Assembly (NCBI GenBank): GCA_007119175.1
Contig: SKQC01000093.1
Coordinates: 1 to 48,746 of the forward strand
DNA length: 48,746 nt
From: Myxococcales bacterium
GTDB taxonomy: Bacteria; Myxococcota_A; Bradymonadia; Bradymonadales; Bradymonadaceae
Direction: 5' to 3'
Shown here: positions 33,763-42,555 of the stretch, in pieces
How positions within the stretch are numbered: position 1 is the stretch's first letter
How the letters are laid out: the number at the start of each line of letters is the position of its first letter
Program-made: the position numbers and the translations under genes
Notes under the pieces: model-generated
What the model was told of the DNA's origin: nothing
Seen by the model: the letters and a program-made list of their open reading frames with translations, nothing else
Databases searched by the model: none

Positions 33763-34675
33763 GGCAGAAAATACAGACGGTGAACCGCCGACATTCGACG
33801 CTCGTCTCGCTGATTATCTGGTAGTGCTCATCGGCTGCGGCAAAATGGGGACGGCCCTGGCTCGCCGGTGGATAGCCAGTGCGGCGCTCGATCCGCGGCG
33901 GCTGGTCTGTATCGATGCCAAAGAAGAACGGGCTCAACACCTGGCCGACGAGCTGGACGCCCGGGAGGCGATTCCCGACGTGGAGCTCGACGAGCAGGGA
34001 CAGCCGATACGACGGATGCGGCTATACGTCATCGCCGTCAAACCCGGGGATGTGCGGGCGGTCCTCGATCCGCGCGACGAGGACGAATTGAGCGACGAAG
34101 ATACGGTGATCTCGATCGCCGCCGGCGTCGATATCGCTTCCCTTCGACGAGCTGCCGGTCCGTTTGCGGGAATCGTGCGGGCCATGCCGAATACACCGGC
34201 TCTGGTCGGCGCCGGGGTGACCGGTGTGATGGGCGACGGAACCGTCGATATGGACGCCGTTCACGCTTTATTCGAGGCCGTCGGGCGGGTGGTGCGCATC
34301 CGCAACGAATCTGATTTCGACGGATTGACGGCTATCAGCGGCAGTGGGCCGGCCTATATCTTTACGGCCATCGAAGCTCTGGCCGACGGTGGGGTCTTTA
34401 TGGGGCTCGATCGAAAGACTGCCGTGGACCTCGCCATCGGCGTCATCGAGGGGGCGGCCAAATTGGTCGAGGAGCGAAGCTATGTGCACACCGCCGATCT
34501 CAAAGACGAGGTGGCCAGTCCCGGCGGGACGACCATCGCCGCACTGGTGGCGCTCGAGGAGCATGGCTATCGCCACGCGCTGATTCGCGCCGTCGAGGCC
34601 GCTGCACGTCGCAGCTCGGAGTTGACCGATGAGCTGTCGCGGCGTCGACCTGAAGAGGAGGGACCGATTGGATGA
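33755..34675 (+). CDS. proC: Pyrroline-5-carboxylate reductase
   Basis: The protein is 306 residues from ATG 33755 (GGAG five bases upstream; ATG 33752 is adjacent in frame). The Rossmann motif IGCGKMGTALARRW lies at about 26-39. AVKPGDVRAVL, IVRAMPNTPALVGAG, AISGSGPAYIF and the C-terminal VASPGGTTIAALVALEEHG are all ProC hallmarks. It reduces pyrroline-5-carboxylate to proline with NAD(P)H. A charged N-terminal extension of about 18 residues and the tail RRRPEEEGPIG are unusual. It overlaps yggS and precedes divIVA by 89 bases, a neighbourhood also seen around the ylm-divIVA genes of other bacteria. Confidence 0.96.
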   Translation: MVEAENTDGEPPTFDARLADYLVVLIGCGKMGTALARRWIASAALDPRRLVCIDAKEERAQHLADELDAREAIPDVELDEQGQPIRRMRLYVIAVKPGDVRAVLDPRDEDELSDEDTVISIAAGVDIASLRRAAGPFAGIVRAMPNTPALVGAGVTGVMGDGTVDMDAVHALFEAVGRVVRIRNESDFDGLTAISGSGPAYIFTAIEALADGGVFMGLDRKTAVDLAIGVIEGAAKLVEERSYVHTADLKDEVASPGGTTIAALVALEEHGYRHALIRAVEAAARRSSELTDELSRRRPEEEGPIG

Positions 34676-34764
34676 GAGATAACTCAGTGAATTTGTCAGC
34701 ACAGTGATTTTTTTTGAGCTCTCGCAGGGAAGCGAGATCGCAGTAAACCAAGGAGAGGTATTCG

Positions 34765-35364
34765 ATGTTTAAATTCAGCGCCGAAGATATCGCCAATCAG
34801 TCGTTCCAGACTCGTTTTCGCGGCTACGATCCCGAACAGGTCCACGAATTTCTCGACGGGCTTGCCCGTCAGTGGCGAGAAATTCAGAAGGAATATCGCG
34901 AGATGGATCAGGAGCTGGACCAGCAAACGCGCGAGTTGCGGGAGTATCGCCGCCGGGAAAAGAGTCTGGTTCAGGCGCTGGAGATGGCTCGCCAGGTTGC
35001 CGAGGAGATTCGCCACCAGGCCGATCGCGATGCGGAGTTGGTGCTGGCCGATACGGAACTAAAGGCAGAGCGGATGCTGGCGCGGGCTGAAGAAAAGGTC
35101 TCCGAGCTGCGCGGTGAGATGTTTGAGCTTCAGCAGCAGCGCGCGCGCTTTCAGAGCGAGATGCGTCAGATGCTCGCCAGCTACGGGGCGATGCTCGATC
35201 AATATCAGGCCCGCGATGAACATGGCGAAGAAGAGGGACATCCCCTTCCACCAGTTCCGGGAGCCGGCGGCGAGGCCGGCGAACTTGAAGATCAGGGCGA
35301 CGACGTCGAAGAAGTCGAAGACCGCGATGTGGTCGACGAAGAGCGGGTTTCTGCGACGGGGTAA
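34765..35364 (+). CDS. divIVA: DivIVA domain protein
   Basis: The protein is 199 residues, with AAGGAGAGG six bases before ATG 34765. The N-terminus FKFSAEDIANQSFQTRFRGYDPEQVHEFLDGLA is the DivIVA membrane-curvature-sensing/dimer motif. It is followed by a long coiled coil (about 40-150) and an acidic, probably disordered tail (about 150-199). DivIVA proteins gather at curved or polar membranes and recruit cell-wall, division or chromosome-anchoring factors. They are best known from Gram-positive bacteria. The position after maf-yggS-proC and before a giant TPR protein suggests a polar or envelope scaffold here; that is inference. Confidence 0.93.
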   Translation: MFKFSAEDIANQSFQTRFRGYDPEQVHEFLDGLARQWREIQKEYREMDQELDQQTRELREYRRREKSLVQALEMARQVAEEIRHQADRDAELVLADTELKAERMLARAEEKVSELRGEMFELQQQRARFQSEMRQMLASYGAMLDQYQARDEHGEEEGHPLPPVPGAGGEAGELEDQGDDVEEVEDRDVVDEERVSATG

Positions 35365-35513
35365 GCCGGTGGCGAAGAAGGCTGGAGAATTTCTTGCGTC
35401 GGATCTCCGTGCCGGTATCCTACTGAGAAGAAGCGGCCTTGCCACATTCAAATCAGTTGTGACGGATGAGCGCCACGGACGGTGCTCTCCGCGAGAAGTT
35501 CGAGGAGCTAAGG

Positions 35514-38500
35514 ATGGCTCAAAGCATTTCCGATCTATTCGCCCGTGGAAACAGCTCGAGGGAAGAGAAGCGACGCACCGCCCGATTCGTCGGCGCCGGT
35601 GATACGGCGCGAGCTGTTGAGGATCCGGTCGCGAAGGACACCTCACAGATCGTCACCGCTCGCCGTGCGGCGTATCGTCCGGCGGAGACCGTGGCGCTCA
35701 GACGCGATGTGATCGACGCCTTTGCGGCGGCCATGCTCCGCGACGAGCGGCTGCATGGCGAGGAGCAGCCCGAGCTCTCCCTGCATGCGGCGCGGGCGTT
35801 TGAGGCCCTCGGCGATTTTGAGCAGGCCTTTGAGCGAATTCGCGAATTCGACCGCAATGGCGGTTGCTGGACCTGGGAGAACTCGGCACTGAAGCGGCGT
35901 GTATTGCGGGGCGTGGAGGCAAACGATCTGTTGTGTCGTGCGCTGCGCGAGGCACCGGAATTAGAGGATGCGCCGAGCTGGGCGCGGGCCTACTCCGGAC
36001 TCGAAGAGGCGCTTTTTGCCTGGCGCAGCGGCGATGAACCTCGGACCGTCGAAGATCACTGTTTGCGGGCCGCCAATCCGTCGTCGTCGCAGCCTAATCT
36101 CGATCCATTCGCCGCGCTGTGGGCCATGCAGCTCCAATGCGATGCCGCTCTTGAGTACGGCAACGCCGATCTGGCCTTTGAGATCCTCGAGGATACCATT
36201 GGATTGCCGGAGTTGGTGGTCGACGTACGCCAGAGCCTGGAGGCGCGGCGCGCCGTGTGGCTGCACGTCTACGGACGGCACCATCAGGCACGCAACGTGC
36301 TCGATGATCTGGCGCGACGCGGTACGCTGCCCGGCGATCTCGATGATTTGCTTGTCAGCTTATGCTTTGAAGCCGGCGATCTGGCGCGGGCGTTTACGGT
36401 TCTGCGCTCTACGGCCGGCGACCGATGTCGGCTTCGCGAGCACGCCGTCCCGCTTGTGATGCTTCATGCCACGGCGGCCGACAACCCGGCCACCGGGCGC
36501 GATGTATTGCGCGAGGCCACGGATGATCATGACGACTGGACGCTGCTGCGGCTCCACGAGATTTTTCTCGACGCCGCCGGCGATGAGGGAATGCGGGCAA
36601 GCGGCACGGAGCTCATCGATGTACTCAATCGCCGGCTCGAGGGACCACTTTCGGTCGACGAACGGGTCAATACGCTGACCCGGCTGGGGCGGCTGTATGA
36701 AGTTGAAGCGGGACTCGAGGAGGCGGCTGCCGAGGTCTATCGCGAGGCACTGAGCTACGACTCCCAGCACGTTCCGGCGCTCCGAGCCCTGGGACGGCTG
36801 TATACGCGGCGCGAAAATTGGCGGGCACTGGCCGAATTATATGAGCGCGAGATCGCCACCGTCGGCCAGCGCGGCGGTGGCTGGCGCAGGCATTATCAGC
36901 TTGCCGAGCTCTACGAATACCGGCTGGAGCGAGACGAACGGGCCCTGGAGAATTATCTGGTGGTTCTGGAGGAGCGCCCCAATTATCTACCGGCACTTAA
37001 GAGCAGCGCCCGTATTCTGGGGCGCCTGGGGCGGTGGACCCGTCTGGCCGACCTCTTTTTGCGGATGGTCGACTCTGCGCCGAGTCGACGTCAGAAGCTA
37101 TATCTGCTCGACAAGGTCGCCGAGGTTGCCGAAGACCGCCTGGAAAATTTCGACGTCGCCATCGGTGCCTGGAAAGAGACCCTCGACCTCGATCCTGAGA
37201 ATCCGCGGGCCTATACGGCGCTGGGCAGGTTGTACTCGCGGACCCATCGCTGGGAAGACCTCATCGAGTTGAACAAAGCTGAGATCGAGCTCGTCGATGA
37301 CCCCGAAGAGGTGGCCTCGATCTGGCTTCGCAATGCCGAAATTGCTGAACAATCTCTGGAGAATATCGAAGCAGCCGAGCGATATTACCGAAAGACCCTG
37401 GACGTGATCCCCGATTATTTGCCGGCCCTCGAGGCATTGGGGCGCATCTATCTGCGCGGTGGGCGGTGGGCGGATATCGTCGAGATGACGGGGCGTGAGC
37501 TCAAAATGGTCGGAGATAGCGCCAACGCCACCCGCCAGCTCGGCGCTCTTGCCGAGATTCTGGAAACCAAACTCGACCGCCGCGACGACGCGATCGCCAT
37601 CTACGAGGAATTATGGTCCGGCAATCCGGGAGATAGCCATGTATTTTCGGCTCTCGCACGGCTGTATCGAGCAGAGCGGCGCTGGACCGACCTCGAATGC
37701 CTGATCGGTGCGCGGATGGAGAGCGATCCGGGAGCCGAAGAATATGCGGCGCTCCAGGGTGAGCTCGGAATCCTCGCGGAGTGGAGAACGGAACGGCCGG
37801 CCCAGGCCTACGGTCACTACCTGGCGGCACTGCAATGCGACCCCACCGATGTGCACTGGCTGGGCGGAGTGGCTCGCACATGGCCAAATGCCGGGGTGGA
37901 GCCGCAAGCCGTGGCCGATGAACTCGAAGATCTGCTGATGCACGTCACTGGCGAGAAGATCCGGGACCGCTATTTCACGGTTGTCGCCAGACTTCGCGAG
38001 CGCTCCGAGGGAGGGCCGCAGGCCAGCCGGGCCTATCGTGCCCACGGGGCGGGGGAGAGCCTGGAAAACCAGATTGTGCTTCGCCTGGCGATGGCCTCTG
38101 CCGGCGAGCGCGCTCAACTCGCCCACGCCCGGGCGGCTGTGCCACATCACCCCTTTCAGTCGGCGTTGACTGCAGAGCGCTCCGGTGTCGACGAATTTTT
38201 TGCCGACTACCTGACTGAGGAGACGCGCCAACTTCCGGAAGCGGCCCAGAAGTGGTTCGCAGGTGAACTTCCACCGCGCGTGGCCGCACAGGTCGGATCG
38301 GCGTGCCCGCTGGGACAGGATTTCGTCGAATTATTGGATGGCGCCGAGCTTCACGACATCGACGACGAAGATCTCACGGATCGCCGCCGACTGCGCCTGC
38401 GAGCGCTTCAGGCGCGGCGCTTCGGCGATCATGAAGCCTATTTGAATTGGACGTCTCAAGAGATTTCTGAGCTTCCCGTCTCGACGACTGCGGCTCGTCA

Positions 38501-40640
38501 TCTAGAGCTTGCGCGCTACGCTACGCGCCACCAACTTGCCGAAGAAGCGCTGTTATACCGGCGGGCCTGTGGTGCCGTGTTCCCGGAGCTCACCGTGGAC
38601 GCCGGCGGAGATCTCGACGAAGAGCTCCCGCTCGATATCCCGAAGGTCGTGACCGGTCATGTGGAGCGGCTATACGACGCACTGCGAAATACTGAGCGCT
38701 GGACGCTGCTCAAAAAATGTCTGGAGGCCCAGGTCTCGCGGCCCGATGTCGATCGCGAAGAGAGGCTCCAACTCTTCGAGGAACTCGCTGAAGTTCTCTG
38801 CGAGAGACTCGACAATTATTCGGCAGCCCGAGACGCGCTGACCCATTGCTGGCAGTTGTCTGAGGATCCGCAATTTCTGCGGCGAATCGTGTCTCTCGCC
38901 GAAGAATTCGACCAGGATGAGGACGCGCTCAAATTTCAGAAAAAGCATTTCGAAAAACTGAGCATGTCCTCCGACACGACGGCCAGTTGCCGAGTCCAAT
39001 CCGGCATCTGGTTGGCCACGCTCTTGCTCGATACGAACGATCCCGACGATCGTGGAGCGGCCATCGACTGCCTGGAACACCTTGCCGAGAGCTATGACGA
39101 GGTCGACGGCCTGGGGACGGCGAAGCGAATCTTGGCCCGGGCCCATGCCGATGCCGGAAATGGCCGGCGCTCCGTGGAGATTTTCGAGAAAGTCCTGCAC
39201 TTTCAGGTACGAAGCGACGAGCTCGACGACTGGCGTCGATTAGTCGAGGTCCAGCGCACTCAACTCGACGACTCCGCCGGTGCATACGCTCGTCAGTGGC
39301 AAATTGTGCGCGCCTTTCCCGGCTCGCGGCGCGATCTCGATACCTTGATCGACCTCGCCGCAGAGGCTGGCGAGACCGCTGATTGCATCGAGCAATTGAG
39401 CACGCTCGCCAGCGCCACGGCCGATGAAAATAAGGGACGTCTGCTCGCCCGTGCTGCCGAGGCGGCGGACGAGGAGTTGGGCCATGCCGAAGAGGCGTAC
39501 CACCTCTTTGAGCGAGTCCTGGAATTGGGGTCCGGAGACGACGACGAGCGCATCTACTATCAACGACGACGGGCGGTCTGCCTGGCGCGGATGGCCGGTC
39601 GAGAGAGCAAAGCGCTCAAGGCGTTCCGCGAGCTGGTCGTAAGTGAGCCCTTCGAGCCCGCCAATTACCGCGGTATGGAAACCCTCTTCGAGCAGGCAAA
39701 TACCCATGATCGGCTCCGGATCACGCGACAAACTCTGAGAATGCTCGGATGTCAGACCGAGGAGGGCACGCAGCGCGGAAAAAGTCATCCAACCCGTTCG
39801 CTGCAGGCCGGCGTCATCGAGGCCAATTTGATGCCCGAGCCGCTCGATAACGGGATCTTTGAAGTCCTGCAGGCGGCAATGCCACTGGTCTCGAAGGTAT
39901 TCTCCGAGGCGCTTCCACAGAGAAAGGCTCTGGATGGACAGCGAGTAAAAAGTGGCCGCGACATGCCCTTTTATAGCGACCTTCAGGCCGCGCTACTGGC
40001 TTTCGGGATGACGAAATTCAAGCTCTATGTCGGAGAGTCCGGGCCCGATCATCCCCTCGTTTTTGCGGGGGGAACCCCGGTGGTGTGGATCAACCAGGTG
40101 CTGCTCGACAAACTCACCGCGGCGGAATCGCGATTTGTCGCCGGCTATTGTGCAGCCCTTGTGTGGAGCGAATTGCCGGCACTGATGGCCCTCGACGGTC
40201 GTCAGGTCTGGCATCTCGTTGAAGGCGTGGTGTTTCGACAGACCGGCGATGGATTCTCAGATCGAATCGATCTGGCCAGCCAGGAGATGGCAGAGCGTGT
40301 CTCGAGCCCCTTCGATCTGGCGGCCCGACGATCGGTGGCCCGTGCCGTCGAGCATTGCGAGCGCGATCTCGACGAGTGCCATTGCGAGGCATGGGGGCGT
40401 CATCTCGAGGGGTTTGCCGCACGAGCCGGCCTGCTTCTCAGCGGCGACCTCGCGGCGGCATCCCGGGCGTTGCTGCGCCTTTCTGGATGGAATTTGCCGA
40501 TCGACGAAGACGCAACCCAGGCGCGGCTGAGAAATAACGATACCGTCAAAGACCTGCTTCAACTCGCTCACTCCGACGAGTACCTCGAACTTCGATACCG
40601 AGTTGGACTGGCCGGTCGGCCGAGCAAGCTCGGTATTTGA
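35514..40640 (+). CDS. Giant TPR-repeat protein
   Basis: The protein is 1708 residues from ATG 35514, which has GGAG six bases upstream; ATG 35466 is in frame but has no good site. It has no signal peptide. Almost the entire length from about residue 75 is made of tetratricopeptide-like helical pairs. The clearest run, about 420-830, has repeats of the form YREALSYDSQHVPALRALGRLYTRRENWRALAELYE and DLDPENPRAYTALGRLYSRTHRWEDLIEL. The last about 270 residues (from about MPLVSKVFSEAL) are less repetitive and contain a hydrophobic, helix-rich domain I do not recognise. It is probably a cytoplasmic scaffold. It follows divIVA by 149 bases, so a partner role with DivIVA is possible. Confidence 0.82.
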   Translation: MAQSISDLFARGNSSREEKRRTARFVGAGDTARAVEDPVAKDTSQIVTARRAAYRPAETVALRRDVIDAFAAAMLRDERLHGEEQPELSLHAARAFEALGDFEQAFERIREFDRNGGCWTWENSALKRRVLRGVEANDLLCRALREAPELEDAPSWARAYSGLEEALFAWRSGDEPRTVEDHCLRAANPSSSQPNLDPFAALWAMQLQCDAALEYGNADLAFEILEDTIGLPELVVDVRQSLEARRAVWLHVYGRHHQARNVLDDLARRGTLPGDLDDLLVSLCFEAGDLARAFTVLRSTAGDRCRLREHAVPLVMLHATAADNPATGRDVLREATDDHDDWTLLRLHEIFLDAAGDEGMRASGTELIDVLNRRLEGPLSVDERVNTLTRLGRLYEVEAGLEEAAAEVYREALSYDSQHVPALRALGRLYTRRENWRALAELYEREIATVGQRGGGWRRHYQLAELYEYRLERDERALENYLVVLEERPNYLPALKSSARILGRLGRWTRLADLFLRMVDSAPSRRQKLYLLDKVAEVAEDRLENFDVAIGAWKETLDLDPENPRAYTALGRLYSRTHRWEDLIELNKAEIELVDDPEEVASIWLRNAEIAEQSLENIEAAERYYRKTLDVIPDYLPALEALGRIYLRGGRWADIVEMTGRELKMVGDSANATRQLGALAEILETKLDRRDDAIAIYEELWSGNPGDSHVFSALARLYRAERRWTDLECLIGARMESDPGAEEYAALQGELGILAEWRTERPAQAYGHYLAALQCDPTDVHWLGGVARTWPNAGVEPQAVADELEDLLMHVTGEKIRDRYFTVVARLRERSEGGPQASRAYRAHGAGESLENQIVLRLAMASAGERAQLAHARAAVPHHPFQSALTAERSGVDEFFADYLTEETRQLPEAAQKWFAGELPPRVAAQVGSACPLGQDFVELLDGAELHDIDDEDLTDRRRLRLRALQARRFGDHEAYLNWTSQEISELPVSTTAARHLELARYATRHQLAEEALLYRRACGAVFPELTVDAGGDLDEELPLDIPKVVTGHVERLYDALRNTERWTLLKKCLEAQVSRPDVDREERLQLFEELAEVLCERLDNYSAARDALTHCWQLSEDPQFLRRIVSLAEEFDQDEDALKFQKKHFEKLSMSSDTTASCRVQSGIWLATLLLDTNDPDDRGAAIDCLEHLAESYDEVDGLGTAKRILARAHADAGNGRRSVEIFEKVLHFQVRSDELDDWRRLVEVQRTQLDDSAGAYARQWQIVRAFPGSRRDLDTLIDLAAEAGETADCIEQLSTLASATADENKGRLLARAAEAADEELGHAEEAYHLFERVLELGSGDDDERIYYQRRRAVCLARMAGRESKALKAFRELVVSEPFEPANYRGMETLFEQANTHDRLRITRQTLRMLGCQTEEGTQRGKSHPTRSLQAGVIEANLMPEPLDNGIFEVLQAAMPLVSKVFSEALPQRKALDGQRVKSGRDMPFYSDLQAALLAFGMTKFKLYVGESGPDHPLVFAGGTPVVWINQVLLDKLTAAESRFVAGYCAALVWSELPALMALDGRQVWHLVEGVVFRQTGDGFSDRIDLASQEMAERVSSPFDLAARRSVARAVEHCERDLDECHCEAWGRHLEGFAARAGLLLSGDLAAASRALLRLSGWNLPIDEDATQARLRNNDTVKDLLQLAHSDEYLELRYRVGLAGRPSKLGI

Positions 40641-40696
40641 ACACCTCGGGTAGGTTCATGAAACGGCTAATAGAAGGGAGGGCGCGCCGATAGGTG

Positions 40697-40731
40697 TTGA
40701 CGTAGAATAGGAATCCTTTAGCCTTGCCTAA
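40697..40731 (+). promoter_or_regulatory. Promoter-like -35 and TTAG/CTAA palindrome upstream of troA
   Basis: TTGACG (40697-40702) could be a -35. The palindromic half-sites TTAG...CTAA at 40718-40731 (ttagccttgcctaa) overlap where the -10 would lie. The half-sites resemble DtxR/IdeR-type boxes, and a DtxR-family regulator is the fifth gene of this operon. This is a plausible metal-repressed promoter, not a proven one. Confidence 0.45.
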
Positions 40732-40771
40732 GTTCATTGCGTGGCCACATTAAGAGGGTTGTGCAGGGCTG

Positions 40772-40781
40772 CCTAATTAGG
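40772..40781. promoter_or_regulatory. Second palindromic box CCTAATTAGG before troA
   Basis: A perfect 10-base palindrome lies 15 bases before the troA ATG and shares the CCTAA half-site with the site at 40718-40731. The spacing of about 50 bases between centres would place the two on the same helical region only approximately. Confidence 0.4.
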
Positions 40782-40795
40782 TGAGGGTTCAGAAG

Positions 40796-41770
40796 ATGAA
40801 GATAAAATATTTCGCAATTGCAGCGTTGATCGCAGCAATTGCCGGCGTGTGGGGCTGTGATAGCGACTCGAGTGACAGCGATGACGACAGATTGGACATC
40901 GTTGCGACGACGACGATGCTCGAAGATCTGGTCGCGCAACTCGGCGGTGAACACGTCGAGGTACACGGATTAGTCAGCGTCGGCGGCGATCCCCACGTCT
41001 ATCAGCCGCGTCCAGATGATGCTCGGGTTGTCGCCGCGAGCGACGCCGTGGTGATGAACGGGCTGCTTCTCGAGGGGTGGATGGAGAGCCTCGTACGAAA
41101 TGCCGGGGGAGAGCGACCGATTATCGTCGGCGGTGAGGCCGTTGACGAAGAGGAACTTATTCGCGTGGAGGGGGCAGTCGATCCCCATATCTGGTTTGAT
41201 GTCGGGATGTGGCGGCAGGTCACCCAACGGGTGGCCCAGGGATTGATCGAACTCGCCGGCGACGATGAGGCGATTGCCGAGCATGTGCGTCAGAGCCATG
41301 AAGCCTACGATCAGGTCCTGAAGCAGCTCGACGATTGGGTTCGCGACCAAATCCAGACCATTCCCTCCGAGAGAAGGGTGCTGATCACCAGCCACGATGC
41401 GTTCAATTATTTCGGCCAGGCCTACGGCATCGACGTGGAGGCCATTCAGGGGTTGAGCACCGAGCAGGAAGCCAGTCAGCGCGACGTGGCCAATATCATC
41501 GAATTGGTCCGCGAGCGGAATGCACCGGCCGTATTTACTGAGACCTCGGTCCACCCGGGGCTAATCGAACAGGTGGCCCGCGAAACCGGCATCGAACGGG
41601 CCGGTCCGCTGTATTCCGACAGTGTGGGGCCTGCCGACTCCGATGCGCATACCTATGTGGGAATGGTGCATGCCAACGTCAAAATGATCATCGAGGCGCT
41701 GCAAGGGGAATATCAGGCCTTTGACGATACGACGCTGACGGCTGTCGACTCGAAAGGAGACGGAGCATGA
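40796..41770 (+). CDS. troA: Metal (Mn/Zn) ABC transporter substrate-binding lipoprotein
   Basis: The protein is 324 residues from ATG 40796 (GAGGG about nine bases upstream; GTG 40781 is in frame). A lipoprotein signal ends VWGC (Cys21), followed by an acidic Ser/Asp linker. Likely metal ligands are His67 (GDPHVYQP), His131 (DPHIWFD), His200 (ITSHDAF) and Asp275 (YSDSVGP). This His3-Asp set is the TroA-type site rather than the PsaA His2-Glu-Asp set. The protein captures divalent metal at the periplasmic face of the inner membrane. Its stop overlaps the ATPase start (ATGA). The gene order A-B-C-D-R matches the tro operon of Treponema. Whether manganese or zinc is preferred is not decided. 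Confidence 0.93.
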   Translation: MKIKYFAIAALIAAIAGVWGCDSDSSDSDDDRLDIVATTTMLEDLVAQLGGEHVEVHGLVSVGGDPHVYQPRPDDARVVAASDAVVMNGLLLEGWMESLVRNAGGERPIIVGGEAVDEEELIRVEGAVDPHIWFDVGMWRQVTQRVAQGLIELAGDDEAIAEHVRQSHEAYDQVLKQLDDWVRDQIQTIPSERRVLITSHDAFNYFGQAYGIDVEAIQGLSTEQEASQRDVANIIELVRERNAPAVFTETSVHPGLIEQVARETGIERAGPLYSDSVGPADSDAHTYVGMVHANVKMIIEALQGEYQAFDDTTLTAVDSKGDGA

Positions 41771-42522
41771 CTGAATCAGCCGTCGACATCGAAGGACTGA
41801 CTCTGTCCTACGATAGCGAAGTCGCCGTCGACGATGTGTCGCTCGAACTGCCCGTGGGAAGTCTGGTGGGAGTTGTGGGTCCGAATGGAGCGGGCAAATC
41901 GACGCTGATCAAGGCCATTGTAGGATCGATGAAAGCGGATCGGGGCGAAGTACGCCTATTCGGCAAAGGCGGTGACGCCAATCGCCATATGCTGACCTAC
42001 GTTCCTCAGAGAGGCCAGGTGGACTGGGATTTTCCGATCACCGCCGCTGAAGTGGTGCGTCAGGGACGTTTTCGCTCCACGGGAATGCTTGGCAGATTTC
42101 GTGGAAGCGACCGAAAAGCCGTGCAGGAAGCGCTGGAAGCCGTCGCTATCGGCGATCTCGTCGATCGCCAGATCGGAGCGCTCTCAGGCGGTCAACAACA
42201 GCGGGTCTTTCTCGCCCGGGCGCTCGCCCAGGGGGGTGAATTATTCGTCATGGATGAACCGTTTGCCGGCGTCGATGCATCGACGGAATCGGCCATTGTC
42301 GATGTTCTGCGCGATCTGCGCGACGACGGAAAGACCGTGATCGTCGTCCACCATGATTTGACGACCGTCCGCGAGTACTTCGATCATCTGGTACTTCTCA
42401 ACCGCAAACTCATCGCCTCCGGTCCGGCCGATCAGGTCTTTACCCCGGAGAATCTGCGCGAAACCTACGGCGGCTACGTCGCCATCGTTGCCGAGGCGGA
42501 TGAGGCGAATCTGGCCAGTTGA
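41767..42522 (+). CDS. troB: Metal ABC transporter ATP-binding protein
   Basis: The protein is 251 residues, and its ATG overlaps the previous stop. Walker A GPNGAGKST lies at 38-46. The Q-loop (YVPQRGQVDWDFP), signature LSGGQQQR, Walker B LFVMDEPFAG and H-loop VHHD are all complete. YVPQ followed by the WDFP motif is typical of Mn/Zn/Fe ATPases of this family. It powers import through the two downstream permeases. Confidence 0.96.
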   Translation: MTESAVDIEGLTLSYDSEVAVDDVSLELPVGSLVGVVGPNGAGKSTLIKAIVGSMKADRGEVRLFGKGGDANRHMLTYVPQRGQVDWDFPITAAEVVRQGRFRSTGMLGRFRGSDRKAVQEALEAVAIGDLVDRQIGALSGGQQQRVFLARALAQGGELFVMDEPFAGVDASTESAIVDVLRDLRDDGKTVIVVHHDLTTVREYFDHLVLLNRKLIASGPADQVFTPENLRETYGGYVAIVAEADEANLAS

Positions 42523-42555
42523 GCAAGATCTTTTTTTAGAGCAAGGCCAGCCGTA

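Noticed and set aside
34700-34740. T-run and short hairpin before divIVA
   Set aside because: The T-run precedes the hairpin on the plus strand, so it is not an intrinsic terminator for proC; on minus there is no gene to terminate.
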